Position numbers and translations under genes: made by a program. Under the pieces are notes generated by a model, which did not search any database, was not told the DNA's origin, and saw nothing but the letters and a program-made list of their open reading frames with translations. From Tanypteryx hageni (lineage: Eukaryota; Arthropoda; Insecta; Odonata; Petaluridae): a stretch of 64,000 nt of DNA. The stretch spans positions 93,702,707 to 93,766,706 of the forward strand of contig CM054116.1 in assembly GCA_028673005.1 (NCBI GenBank), in the 5' to 3' direction. Positions 1-10,374 of this stretch are shown in pieces. Position 1 is the first letter of the stretch. The number at the start of each line of letters is the position of its first letter.

Positions 1-60
1 GATAACCTTTCTGACCTCAGAAATTAAAATAGAGAAGAATTTGAAGAAAACAAAACCCAC

Positions 61-174
61 CTGTGATGCCATCCCACCAGCTAGGAGAGGAAGTTGTGCC
101 TGGCCAAAAGCATGATGCCCATCTTCTGGTATCCGCTGCAATTGTAACACATTGGGTTGAGGTATTAACCAAAA
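61..174 (-). CDS. Candidate 38-codon cassette exon of the BET gene
   Basis: On the minus strand, an AG at 176-175 and CAG/GTGGG at 61/60 bound a stop-free 38-codon segment in phase 0 at both ends. This is the same phase as every certain exon upstream. It reads FWLIPQPNVLQLQRIPEDG and ends LLAGGMASQ, and both neighbouring intron stretches are stop-rich in this frame. The sequence does not resemble bromodomain 2, which normally follows DLPDSQ. It could be an alternatively spliced insert, an exon of a long isoform, or chance. The acceptor lacks a strong pyrimidine tract. The phase and composition are seen; the function is unknown. Confidence 0.4.
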
Positions 175-2377
175 CTATCCTCAAAACATTATGCTTAGTC
201 AAGAGTCAATTTTCACTTATATATAACTAAACTACAACCATACACTCTAGCGCTGATGAAAAATTGTTATTACAAAAAAATTCCAATATGAAGAAAACTA
301 ATAAGATAAAATTTACATACAAAAACTTGTTTGGGCATGATTGTATTAATTAAAGTAGAATTTAAAAACCACGAAATACAATAGATACATTATAATTAGG
401 CTTGATAGGATTTGATTTAAATCGAAAAACATCAATAAACGTCGATTTTTAAAAAAATTTCCAAATCGACAAAAATGAATAGTTGTCAATAAGCATCGAT
501 TTTCCAACAAGATGATAATGTATATGTCCAAAACCTATTCTGAATTATAATATTTAATTTGTTTCTGTGTACTTTTTTGTAGTATTATTTTCTACGTACG
601 ATTTTGTTCCTTTTCTGGGCTTACATTAACAGTGGGACTGAAAGAAGGGTATTTTCTTACACTCAAATATTGAAAAGCTCATGCTTCTACTCTGGACAAT
701 CAGGTAACCACAAAGTCCTACGGTAGTTTTGAGAACACGTTTCTTAACCCTTTTTGAGGCTTTTGAGATTATATTCGCCGACCAAATGGTGGGATATTCC
801 ACAAGCTTTTCTATACAGATAAGGTCATGGATATGCTCTGCTGAGAATGCCTCGACCCCTGTTAAACAAAGTCTGGAAGAAAGGAATTTTGGTGGTCATT
901 TGAAGACAGCCTGTGCATCGTTTTCTACCCCTTCCACTATCAACCCCGTGGATTGTATTCCGGAAACAAATGTATCTCGATCCTTTCTAGGGGTTTTCCT
1001 ATAGATAACATTGTTGTATGCACTTTCAAGCATTCTCCCTATGCACAACCCAATCTTTTGGCAGTCTTTTTCTTAAGTTATCCAGGAAGGATCGTTCCTC
1101 TCTCATGCTTTTGGCTCCTTGGTCTTTTGCTACAGGTTAGTAAATTTCAACTTATAAGGTGCACATAAATTAGCAATCGTTACTAAAAATTGAAGAGGAA
1201 TAAAGTATATTTATTTGCTATTTGTTGTAAAATATTTTGCCAATTGGAAAAACAAGTTATAATCAGGTAAGATTGTTGATTGAGCGCTTAATAATTAAGT
1301 CTAATTTTTCTCTCTATATATTTTGTTAAATATAGAGAATATTTAGTACAGTGATAAAGTATATCAAATGATACAAAGTATTAGATAGTTCTTTTATGAT
1401 GCCCAAAATACGAAATAATATAGTTGTCAATGACACGATTGGAAGAATTACTGTACGAAATCAAAAATATCTAGATTTAGAAATACCAGCTTACAATATT
1501 TTTGTTTAAAACATATCAAGTTTCAGTGTGGTAGAACAGCAATAATATTCTCATGAACAGTACGCAAGGTTCTAATTTGGTTTAATCATCAAGAATCAGT
1601 TAGTAAAAGTCGTGAATCAGCTATTAATATATGTTTTCCCATATAGGTTGGTTGTCAAAATCATCACATTTGGCAAAATTTGTAGAGAATGAAAATAAAA
1701 GAACAAGAAACATCGTTTCATGTTCGCACAATGAACTTTTTTCTGCACTAACTATTTTTAAAGAGTAAAGCTTCAAAATATTCTTGTGTTTATATCTATA
1801 TATATGTAAACAATATGTCGCATTAACACGCTGTGTACAGGATTTAGATACCCATACTACACTCAGTTCCTGGACATTTTCTCATAACTCCAAAAGTAAA
1901 AGCATGCAAAATCACATGGCCGGTTCAAATGTGATTTTCTTGGTTAAAAGTAACGATTTAATTAGTAAAAGATTAAATTAATGAATTAAATATACTACTT
2001 TGTATCGTATACTTTTTTCTGGAAGATAAAATAATATTTGAATAAATGCATTATTTAGTATATTCTTTAATATTAAACTTTTAAAAATTTAAGAATTTCG
2101 AAATAAAAAGCAAATTTAAATCATTGAATTGAAAGGCCGAAAACTGCCAGCCATATATGTAAGTAGTAACTTTAAGCATTGACATTCTCTGAAAATGTCT
2201 CTGGAAAATAAATGTCAGTTTTCAACAAAATAAACATCAAATTCTGCCATCATAATTTTAAGCATCAATATTCAACAAAAATCTCTCTGGAAAATAAACG
2301 TCGATTTAAAAAAATTAAACTAACTTGTAAAGGAAAGCCTAACACCAAAAGGTGCTCAAAAGAAACAAATAGCTCAC
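175..2377. other. Intron sequence
   Basis: AT-rich intron on the minus strand between the exon ending at 2378 and the candidate exon at 174. Besides the decayed frame at 629-1072, it holds two similar AT-rich blocks sharing ATAAACGTCGATTT (about 436 and 2296). Near 2185-2310 there is an imperfect tandem duplication of about 95 bp, marked by TCTCTGGAAAATAAA. No RNA gene is seen. Confidence 0.5.
629..1072 (-). pseudogene. Unidentified decayed reading frame
   Basis: A minus-strand frame of 148 codons has only one stop (TGA at 898-896). That is unusual for DNA this rich in AT. It begins EKDCQKIGLCIG, includes STGLIVEGVENDAQAVFK before the stop and CIEKLVEYPTIWSANIISK after it, and ends at TAA. 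A different frame just upstream (RSFLDNLRKRLPKDWVVHREN) is also open and may be joined by a frameshift near 1050. It is also more GC-balanced than its surroundings. I do not recognise the protein; a degraded transposon ORF is the simplest reading. Confidence 0.35.
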
Positions 2378-2671
2378 CTGTGAATCAGGTAAGTCCTTCA
2401 CCACCTTCTTAATTTGCCGCCCTGACTCCCTCCTTGTCGAGATCTTGGCAGCCTTGGCAGAAGGAGCCCCCCCACTAGGATCTTGGGATAATAGAGGAGA
2501 GGGAGCGGCAGTGTGATAGCCCCCAGGGATTGAACCCGAGGAAGATGAAGGGTGATGGGGAGGTTGGTGATGATGGTGATGATGAGGGGGTGGAAGAGGT
2601 GGAGGCGGGGGGTCAAACGCTGTTGCTGTAGGAGTTGTGGTATCAGCCTTTCTTTTTACGCCTTTTTTAAC
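2378..2671 (-). CDS. fs(1)h: BET bromodomain protein, exon just before bromodomain 2
   Basis: 98 codons, phase 0 at both ends (TTTTTAG acceptor; CAG/GTGAGC donor). It begins VKKGVKRKADTTTPT, the BET basic motif, followed by Pro- and His-rich sequence (PPPPPLPPPHHHHHH). It ends with the diagnostic BET segment KISTRRESGRQIKK and then KDLPDSQ. In relatives this segment comes directly before the SEQLKYC…AWPFYKPVD start of bromodomain 2. That sequence does not occur between here and coordinate 1, so bromodomain 2 lies outside the window. The intron upstream of this exon is only 142 bp. Confidence 0.95.
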
Positions 2672-2813
2672 CTAAAAAGTAATTGTTTAATTAGCAGTAA
2701 CTGAAAATTTTGTTGAAATACGATTTATCATTTTGCTACAAATTATTATTCTACTAATGATGTCCACCCATTTTCAAACTTGTTTTATTTTTAGTATTGA
2801 AAACTTTAAATAC

Positions 2814-3086
2814 CTTTGCAGGCTGTGCTGGAGGCATGACTGGAGGTGGGGGCTGTTGGAGGCTTTGACCTAGTATTCCTGCTGAAGGTTGGAGGCCCCC
2901 AGGTGGTTGGGCTTGAGGAAGGGATGCAGCTGGGTGGCCCGGAGGCTGAGGAACTCCCTGTGGGCCCAAACCAGGGGCTCCTAGGGCAGAGGGGGCTGTG
3001 GTTGAAGCAGCTTGAGGGTGGCCATCCAGTCCACTTGCACTCAAAGCAGGTTGGGCATGGTAACCCCCACTTGCTGGTGGTACCAC
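2814..3086 (-). CDS. fs(1)h: BET bromodomain protein, Pro/Gln-rich linker exon
   Basis: 91 codons, phase 0 at both ends (TTACAG acceptor, AAAG/GTATTT donor). It encodes a Pro/Gln/Ala/Gly-rich, probably disordered stretch that begins VVPPASGGYHAQPAL, contains LGQSLQQPPPPVMPPAQ and ends PAQPAK. By itself it has no diagnostic domain. Its place between the bromodomain 1 exons and the certain exon at 2671-2378, its shared phase and its high GC content assign it to the same transcript. Confidence 0.85.
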
Positions 3087-5807
3087 CTGTAACATAAGTA
3101 GAAAATTAGGTAATGTACACGAGACTCAAAGTGAAATAAAATAGTTTCAATAAAAAATTCTTCAACAGTTGCATTTTCAACATACACTGTGAACTATAAC
3201 CATAAAAGCTCCCTGTAAAAACAACATATATCTTTACTTCACCAGTTTAATCCGAAGATTTATTGCAAATAAAATGTACCTCTTAACTAATTTCATACAC
3301 TTATCAATACAATACTTAGAATTCTTTAAATATGTTATAACTTCATCAAGAAAAATAACATGTGGGTTAATTCTTGTTATGCAGGTACAGGCATGAAAAA
3401 TATTTATGCTGTATAGAAAATAAACCAAATCTTCAGTCATTAAACAACTCTTTTGTAATAAAATCTGGGCACTTCAGTGTAATGCAAGAATTGAAGCAAA
3501 TGAGACTTCTAAAATTCCTACAAAAAACACAAAGTATTGCAGAAATTAAACTTACTTTTCTATTGTTTCTATTCTGAATTGTTGAAAAATACCAATCAAA
3601 CTTCATGGCTGAGAGAATGATGCATCATTAATAGGATAACAAAGGAAAAATATCAATTTAACCATAGTGGAAAATAATTCCAAACGAAATTTTATAGTAT
3701 CCATATAATGTAACCCACCAAAACAAATTACTACCTTATGATCTACACTTTGACTTCCTTAGATTCTACTAGAAGAATATTCGATTGCTTTGTGTAAATA
3801 TTATTATCAAAACTAAAGCCATAAACTGGTATCATAGTGCTGGAAATATCTCATGTATATGTGCTGCATATCATGAAAAAAAACTTGACAACAGCAAAAC
3901 TAAAGCCAAGTCCTCAAGCAAAAATTTGACATGATAGTCAACATACCCAAAAATATCCTAACACAAGTTTGATATGCAGTCAAACCTCTAACAGCCATCC
4001 CTCAATATGCACATTTTTCATATAATCTGTAGTAGCCACTTTAAAGAGATCTGACAGTACATAATTCATTAAAGAAATATCGAGCTTATCTTATGGCTGA
4101 AAATAATTTTTTTTAATTCTTGGTATTTAAGTGCTTAGTTTGGTAATACAACTTGTACTAAGAAGCAAATTTATTACAAATGTTTGTTCATTCGTCAGGA
4201 TGACCGAATTCATTTCAGGAGTTTGTCTCTCACAACTTCCTTATATAAAAAATATATTACATTTCTACACAAATAGAGATAATCCTTAGTGCTGCAAAAC
4301 CTCTTTCAATAATGCACTATATCACTAAATATCAAATCAACTTCTCATGAAGATAGTGAACGTATATCCCAACAACATAAATTTAAATGGCACAGTAAAT
4401 GACTGCATGATTAAAACCCATGCCTGCCATGGATGAATTAAGTAATTTTATTGATCACACTGGCAAAAAAAGTCAAACTCCTTTGAATCTACAATAAAGG
4501 TGGTAAAAATTGGAAGAAGTCAGCATGAATAACAGCAAATAAAAATATTGAATGTTGGAAAAAAGGCTATGCAAAATTTACAATTTGTAGTAGCAACTCT
4601 TGAAATAATAACGGATAAAAAAGTAAAAGGACAACTTCAGATCAAGTAGAACACAAAACTAAAGTCATGCCACAATTTAATCAAAAAAAATTATTTCTAT
4701 ATAGATTTCATCCTTTAACATCACAAAGTTCAAGCTTCAGCTTCCCTCATAACCATCGTTCTAGATAATACATACTTCATATGCATTAGTGTTTCCAAAA
4801 TAACAAAATGCTACTAATGATGTAATTTTCTGAACTAACCTCTATATCTCAGAAGTTTTGAATGCATCTGCACCAAAAATTAAGCACTCACATTTGTAGG
4901 GGGAAAATGAAAAGTAAAAATCTTTGTATTCTTTGCCAAAAAAACTTCTATTCAACATTTTTAATAACAAACTCGAACATGATATACTTTCAATTTTACC
5001 CTAACAAGTTGTTGAATTAGGAGCAAAAAATACAGGATTTCATTGAAATCAAACTTAATAGAGCAAAGAAAAAGTGAGGAATACATTCTTATGATAATCA
5101 CAATAGGAATCCAAATATGAGAGAAAAACTACCACTCAAACGTAAACAACTCACAGAAATTTCACTTATTCATGTAAAAAATGAGGCAAGCAATGCAATG
5201 CACATGACTACTAATAAGTGAATTTTGTATGCTTCAGTATCCTTAACAAATAAACTTGACCTGAGTATTAAGCAACCTTTAGCCCTACCAAGTGAATTTT
5301 AACTGAAAACCCTTTGAAGATAAAAAGATGATAATGCAGATAATTGTTAATTATTTTAATTTAATTTTTTTTAAATCTCATTACAGACTAAAATTAACTG
5401 CATTTAATAATTTTCTTTGATATGATCCAAAAATAAAATCAAACAATTACTTTCCAAAACAAATTTATTAAAAATTTAATTGCTTTTAATAGCAATTAAC
5501 TGATGCTTCATTTATATCCAATGGAGACAATTTTGATATGCTTCTGAGGTTTTTAATTTACTGAAAACAATCCCATAACATACCCAGTTTAAGGAAAAGG
5601 TGTAACCTACTTGGATTCAGATGCTTGCACGCATGCATGATATATCTTCAGTTGAGTCTAATTCACTATAATCACTCCTGGATCACCTGCAACTGTGTAA
5701 GTGGGGAACACTTTCAGAACAAAACTTTTGACAATCAAAAGCCATGCTCTTGATTCTATCAACCGCAAACCTATTACTGCCACCATGCTGTTTTACTAAA
5801 AAATATG
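3087..5807. other. Intron sequence without recognisable genes
   Basis: AT-rich start (on the minus strand, the end) of the 50-kb intron. The only hint of structure is a possible tiny TIR element at about 3985-4059, with CAGTCAAACCTCT at one end and a similar inverted sequence (complement CTGTCAGATCTCT) at the other. It is too short and diverged to call firmly. No coding signal, tRNA or long repeat was noticed. Confidence 0.5.
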
Positions 5808-5844
5808 GATCTTGTCTGTTATCTGTCACCCACCCAAGTTAATA

Positions 5845-8221
5845 CAGTCAAACTCGTTTATAACGAGCACGGTTGTAACGAGGTCACGACTATAGTGAGC
5901 AAATGCTACCTCCAAGATAAGTTTATGAGTATTTACATACAAATATTTCATGTATATAACGAGCACGCTTCACGGATATATCGAGCAAACTTCGACCACT
6001 TCTCACTGTCTCAAACGCGGGTGGCGGTCAGCCCCTTCAATCCTCATAGTGACCCAAGATATGTAACCTTGTGTTCTCGAGTCCAGCCTCTACACCCTAT
6101 CCCTCGGGGAGGTTAAAGACCGCGGCGTTGTTGTTAAAAAATAATCCCTTCGTCCAAACCAAGAATTCCCAACTTGCAGGTACAGTGGCACCCGCGGAGG
6201 TCCTTTGTCCTCTCCTCCCAACCCCCAGCTCTTTTACAGCCAGGAGGTTGTGTTTGGAAGGGGGGTAAGGGGCTAAGGGCATGTACAATGGCGCCCGCCC
6301 CCGTCGCTCAGCCGAATGCACCCAACACCCTTTCCCACGTAAAGATGGGAAATCCCAGATTTAATCCGTCTCCTCATTAACTCTTCCTGGAATTGGTATG
6401 CTCGCAGTTTGCAAAGAAAGTTCGTAGAGTTGATCACAAAAATCAGTTGAGATTTTGCCCTTGAACGAGTAACATGTCCGTACATAAAAGGAAGTGTTTG
6501 TCTATTCGCGAAAAGGTTGATATTATTCGAGAGTTAGAACGTGGTGAAAAAAATGTTGAAGTGTGCAAAAAATTTAATTTATCGTCGTCTACGGTTTCAA
6601 ACTTATGGAAAAACAAAGAAGCGATTTTATCTGCACTAGAGAACAACCTAACAACGAACAAGAAAATGAGGAAGTGTGACTTGGGTACTGTTGATCAAGC
6701 ACTGCTGGAGTGGTTTAAGACGCAGAGAAATGCTGGTACAGGCAGATAAATTTGCAAATCAGTTAGGACATGAAAACTTCACATGCAATAATGGGTGGCT
6801 CGATCGTTTTAAAAATCGGCATAACATTGTTTATGTGAAAGTCAGTGGAGAGGCCCTGTCAGCAGATTCAAAAACGGCAAGTGAATGGGTGAAAAGTGTT
6901 TGGGAGGAGTGTCGAAAAGGTTACAGAGAAGAAGACATCTACAATGCCGACGAAACTGGACTGTTTTACAACATGATGCCTGATGCAACGTTTAAATTCA
7001 AAGGTGACAAATGTGTTGGTGGCAAAAGACCTAAGAATCGTTTAACAGTTTTAATGTGCGCAAACATGAATGGGAGTGACAAAAAAAACTTTTTGTTATT
7101 GGTAAGTCACAAAAGCCGCGTTGTTTCAATAATGTAAAGAAGCTTCCCGTTGAATATGCAGCTAATAAAAAGGCATGGATGACTTCCAATATTTTTCAGC
7201 AATATGTAAGTCAGTGGAACAACGAGTTACGGAGGAAAAATAGAAACATTTTACTCCTTGTCGATAACTGTCCTGCGCACCCACATATGCAGGAGTTATC
7301 CAATGTAAAACTGGTGTTTTTGCCTCCAAATGCGACTTCTATTTTGCAGCCAATGGACATGGGGATAATTAAAAGTTTTAAAGGCCATTTCAAGCGATTT
7401 TTTGTTCTACAGTTGATTGAAAGGAGGGAAAGAGGTTTAGATGGCAACGTCTCTGTATTGGATGCAATTCATTTGATGACAGATGCATGGGACAATGTTT
7501 CACCTACAACGATCATAAACTGTTTTCGGAAGTCTGGTTTAATATCGGGAGAATTTTCGATTGATAACCATAACGTTGATGAAGATGATCTACCTCTGTC
7601 AGAATGGCTTAAAGAAAATGGAATTGCGAATTTTGACCATGTAAATGACATTGACAATTTTGTTCATGTTGATGATGATTTGATTACCAGTGGAATTCCT
7701 ACGGAGAGTGAAATAATAGAGACAGTACAAAACACAGCAGACAGTGATGAAGACATTGTTGAATGTGTCGAAGACACAATCCCGACGAAAGCCGTGCCAA
7801 CTTACTCTCAAGCTCAGGATGCTGTGGAAACATTAAATGATTTTTTTGAAAACATTGACATTTCCGATGGTGTTTTTAGTGCAATAAGTGTAATAAGAGG
7901 AAACTTAAGAGACTTCAAAGTGAAATCTATGAAACAGGCTACCATTCAAAGTTATTTTTCTAAAAAGGGGAGTGATTAAGGATGCAGCTGTGAGTAAATT
8001 TTATATGTACAAATGTTTATTTTAAATTTTCTAGTTTATTCTCATTTTTATGTTTATCCATAAATTTACTAAATAAACTTTGTTTATATATTCACTTTTA
8101 CTTCTTATGTCTTATTACACCATACGCATGCATGCTTTTGCCTTCACGGATATTAAGTTTAACGGCTATAACGAGCAAAACTAGACGGTCCCGTGGCGCT
8201 CGTTATATCCGAGTTTGACTG
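5845..8221 (+). mobile_element. Tigger-like (pogo/Tc1-mariner superfamily) DNA transposon
   Basis: A 2.4-kb element with inverted ends: CAGTCAAACTCGTTTATAAC on the left, and GATATAACGAGCG-type sequence ending GAGTTTGACTG on the right. It is flanked by TA on both sides, the target duplication of this superfamily. It encodes the transposase remnant at 6474-7979. It sits inside the MITE at 5808-8563 and opposes the host gene's direction. The length is close to that of intact Tigger elements, so only small lesions separate it from a complete copy. Confidence 0.92.
6474..7979 (+). pseudogene. Tigger-type transposase (CENP-B-like DNA binding plus DDE domain), broken
   Basis: The start MSVHKRKCLSIREKVDII begins a CENP-B/psq helix-turn-helix. 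The second DNA-binding half follows (NNGWLDRFKNRHNI). The DDE catalytic region has all three acidic residues in context: NADETG (about 6950), LLLVDNCPAH (about 7260) and QPMDMG (about 7357). The C-terminus is acidic and ends SYFSKKGSD. Two lesions split it: a frameshift with a short deletion near 6735-6745, and an indel in the A-run near 7081. Reading is frame 0, then 1, then 0. Tigger transposases cut and paste DNA into TA sites. This copy cannot make a full protein. Confidence 0.9.
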
Positions 8222-8309
8222 TATATGCAGCGCCCTTCTGGTGGCAGGATTTGGAACTAGCGCGGGATACGACTGCTCGGGCTACCACATACTCCGACTT
8301 GTCCTCCCC

Positions 8310-8435
8310 CCAGGTTGGGTAAGTTAGTTAGTGTTTTGGTTACTTCCCACGTTCACTGTCTCCCTCCCCCAAGGGAGGTGGCACAGTGAACGTGGGAAGA
8401 AACCAAAAACACTTGAACTAACTTACCCAACCCAG
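8310..8435. repeat. Long near-perfect hairpin
   Basis: Two arms of about 60 bp fold back on each other. The left arm contains GGTTGGGTAAGTTAGTTAGT and CCCACGTTCACTGT; the right arm contains the complements ACAGTGAACGTGGG and AACTAACTTACCCAACC. The loop is a few bases around CCCCCAAGGG. It is probably the core of the MITE that surrounds it. Transcribed, it would form a long double-stranded RNA stem. Confidence 0.85.
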
Positions 8436-8946
8436 TCGGTCATATCCCACATGCTTATTCTTTATTCCTGCAGCTAACCTCCACACAGTTCCATATCTCA
8501 CCACTTCATTCCATTAGGATGGTGTATATTAACCTGGGTGGGTGGCAGACAACAGACAAGACCCAAAAATATACCCAGACATCCATCACATAGACTTTTA
8601 TGATATGAAAGGCATTTACACCCTGTAAAAAGCTAGCAAGACATTATTCTGCTATTTATAAAAAGTAATTCCACCACTGATGACAATCAAATGAAAACAT
8701 CTCATTAACACTAGAGAATGTATCACTGAGAAATATCTAATTTTACATTTGGAATGGTATGGTAACTTATGCTGCTCTGAATAATAAACTTCACCTGTTA
8801 GAATGGTTGATTACTGACTAAATGTATAAAATTCACAGCTCTGTTAACACAATGAGCACAATTAATGCTACAGGAATATCAAAGGCTCTTTGTAAGCAAG
8901 GGAAATTGCAATATCATAAAGATTTGCCAAACATGAGTATATAAAA

Positions 8947-9200
8947 GGGGTGGCCAAACCATGGCTCTCGAGACACAAGCGGCTCTTTTAACTGAATGTG
9001 CGGCTCTTTTAACTGAATGTGCAGCTCTTTTGCATTTCCATTCAAGGGTGTGCCAACACTTTTCACTAAAGAACACAATAATAGGTGAATTGAGACGATT
9101 TGGGGATGCCTTAGGAACACTCATTCTCTCTGCACTCTCTCACAAATTTATGTGCACAGAATGCAGCTCTCGAAAATTTTCATTGAGATGCTACAGATGA
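8947..9200. mobile_element. hAT-like terminal fragment with short tandem repeats
   Basis: GGGGTGGCCAAACCATGGCTC resembles the ends of hAT-superfamily elements. Directly inside it, a 21-bp unit (GCTCTTTTAACTGAATGTG core) is repeated two and a half times at 8980-9031. A related GCAGCTCTCGAAAATTTTC lies near 9160. No matching opposite end or 8-bp duplication was found, so this is probably a broken or one-ended copy. Confidence 0.45.
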
Positions 9201-9870
9201 TATAAAATTCAAGCAAAAGGGTTTGCCAACTCAGAAAAGAGAATGCCTCTAAGCTTAAAACTAACATCATTTACCAGATGTAACACAAAATGAAAGATAT
9301 GTTCAAATGTCTATAAGATGTATCTCATGATACTACGATGGAATGGAAAACATTTTGAAATGGAAGTTCATATTATTTTATCTATTGATGATGGTAATGT
9401 TTATATGATGATGTTAAAGAATCTATGACTCTAGGTGCATGAAAATGAAAAACTGACCTAAGTGTAACTCAGAAGGTCTCCATGCAGGATAATGTCAAAA
9501 GAAAACTGTACACATTACTTTTACATCGATGGTGAGAAATTAACTGACTTCTGAACAGTTTTCAAATTTGAACAACAAAATAAATTGGCAACTAAACAGC
9601 ATTTATTTTCCTTTGTTACTGGGGCAAGATATCAACAAAAACTCAAGCTTAAATATTTTCATTATCTTTTCAACAAAATGACTTTTTGAACAAATATAAA
9701 TAAAAACCATGATTGATAGAATGACCTCTTTATGATTTCTCAAATGCCAAACAAGATTACATAACAAAAAATCTTTGGGAAGAAGAAACTTTTTGAATGT
9801 CTTGAAAAAGATTAAAGAAATACATGAGAATAAATATTACTGTCCCTGCTTTCACATTACACTATTTTGC
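9201..9870. other. Intron sequence, nothing recognised
   Basis: AT-rich sequence without long open frames, tRNA-like structures or obvious repeats. Confidence 0.5.
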
Positions 9871-10172
9871 TATAATATGATGTCAATATACGATTTTCAA
9901 TATACACATTTTTTCACTGTGACATGATCAACAAACTTTTTCCCGAGAAGCCAGAGCCGCAGCATATCGTACCGATAGGTGAGACAGCAAGATGAGTAAA
10001 CGACATTACAAAATCAAAAGCACATTATATGTGTTGCCTTAGGTGGCAGAATGTCTCGACATGGTCCTAGCAGGCAGCAATCTTTTTCTCTCAGTGGAGT
10101 TGTCATCTTATTCATGCATCTGTGTGATGTCTTGTGTTAATCCCGATAAATCATCGTCACCCATTAGTAATC

Positions 10173-10374
10173 ATGAGTACAAAATGTCAAGCTAGTGAAA
10201 ACAATGCATCTAAACCAAAGGAAAAAGAAAATCTATTTCGTTAGAAGTGAAATTGAATTCAATTGAAAGATTTGAAGATCTGATGGATATTGTGGGTGCT
10301 CTTAGTCTTGATGAAACAACGTGCAGAATAATTCATGCTAATGTAGAAAAAATTCAACATAATACAATGTTGTA
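10173..10374 (+). pseudogene. N-terminal Tigger transposase remnant
   Basis: ATG at 10173 starts MSTKCQASENNASKPKEKEN. After a one-base frameshift it continues as KLNSIERFEDLMDIVGALSL and then DETTCRIIHANVEKIQ, ending in a stop. The pattern (IERFE…ALxLxETTxRxIxxNxEKI) is the first CENP-B-type helix-turn-helix of Tigger transposases. The DDE domain is missing. The upstream AT-rich stretch (about 9870-10170) with ATATACGATTTTCAATATAC may be the element's 5' part, but I could not place its ends. Confidence 0.65.

Larger units (their letters stand above)
5808..8563. mobile_element. Foldback MITE interrupted by a Tigger element
   Basis: Arms of about 37 bp at 5808-5844 and 8527-8563 are inverted copies with few mismatches. 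The outer ends read CTTGTCTGTT and AACAGACAAG, and the inner parts contain CACCCACCCAAGTTAATA and its complement. Removing the Tigger element at 5845-8221 leaves a unit of about 375 bp, a normal MITE size, that contains the strong hairpin at 8310-8435. No autonomous partner or clear target duplication is seen. It is older than the Tigger copy inside it. Confidence 0.7.

Noticed and set aside
2846..3097. Plus-strand 83-codon frame over the Pro/Gln-rich exon
   Set aside because: Antisense shadow of a GC-rich exon. The minus strand has splice sites and phase consistent with the BET gene.
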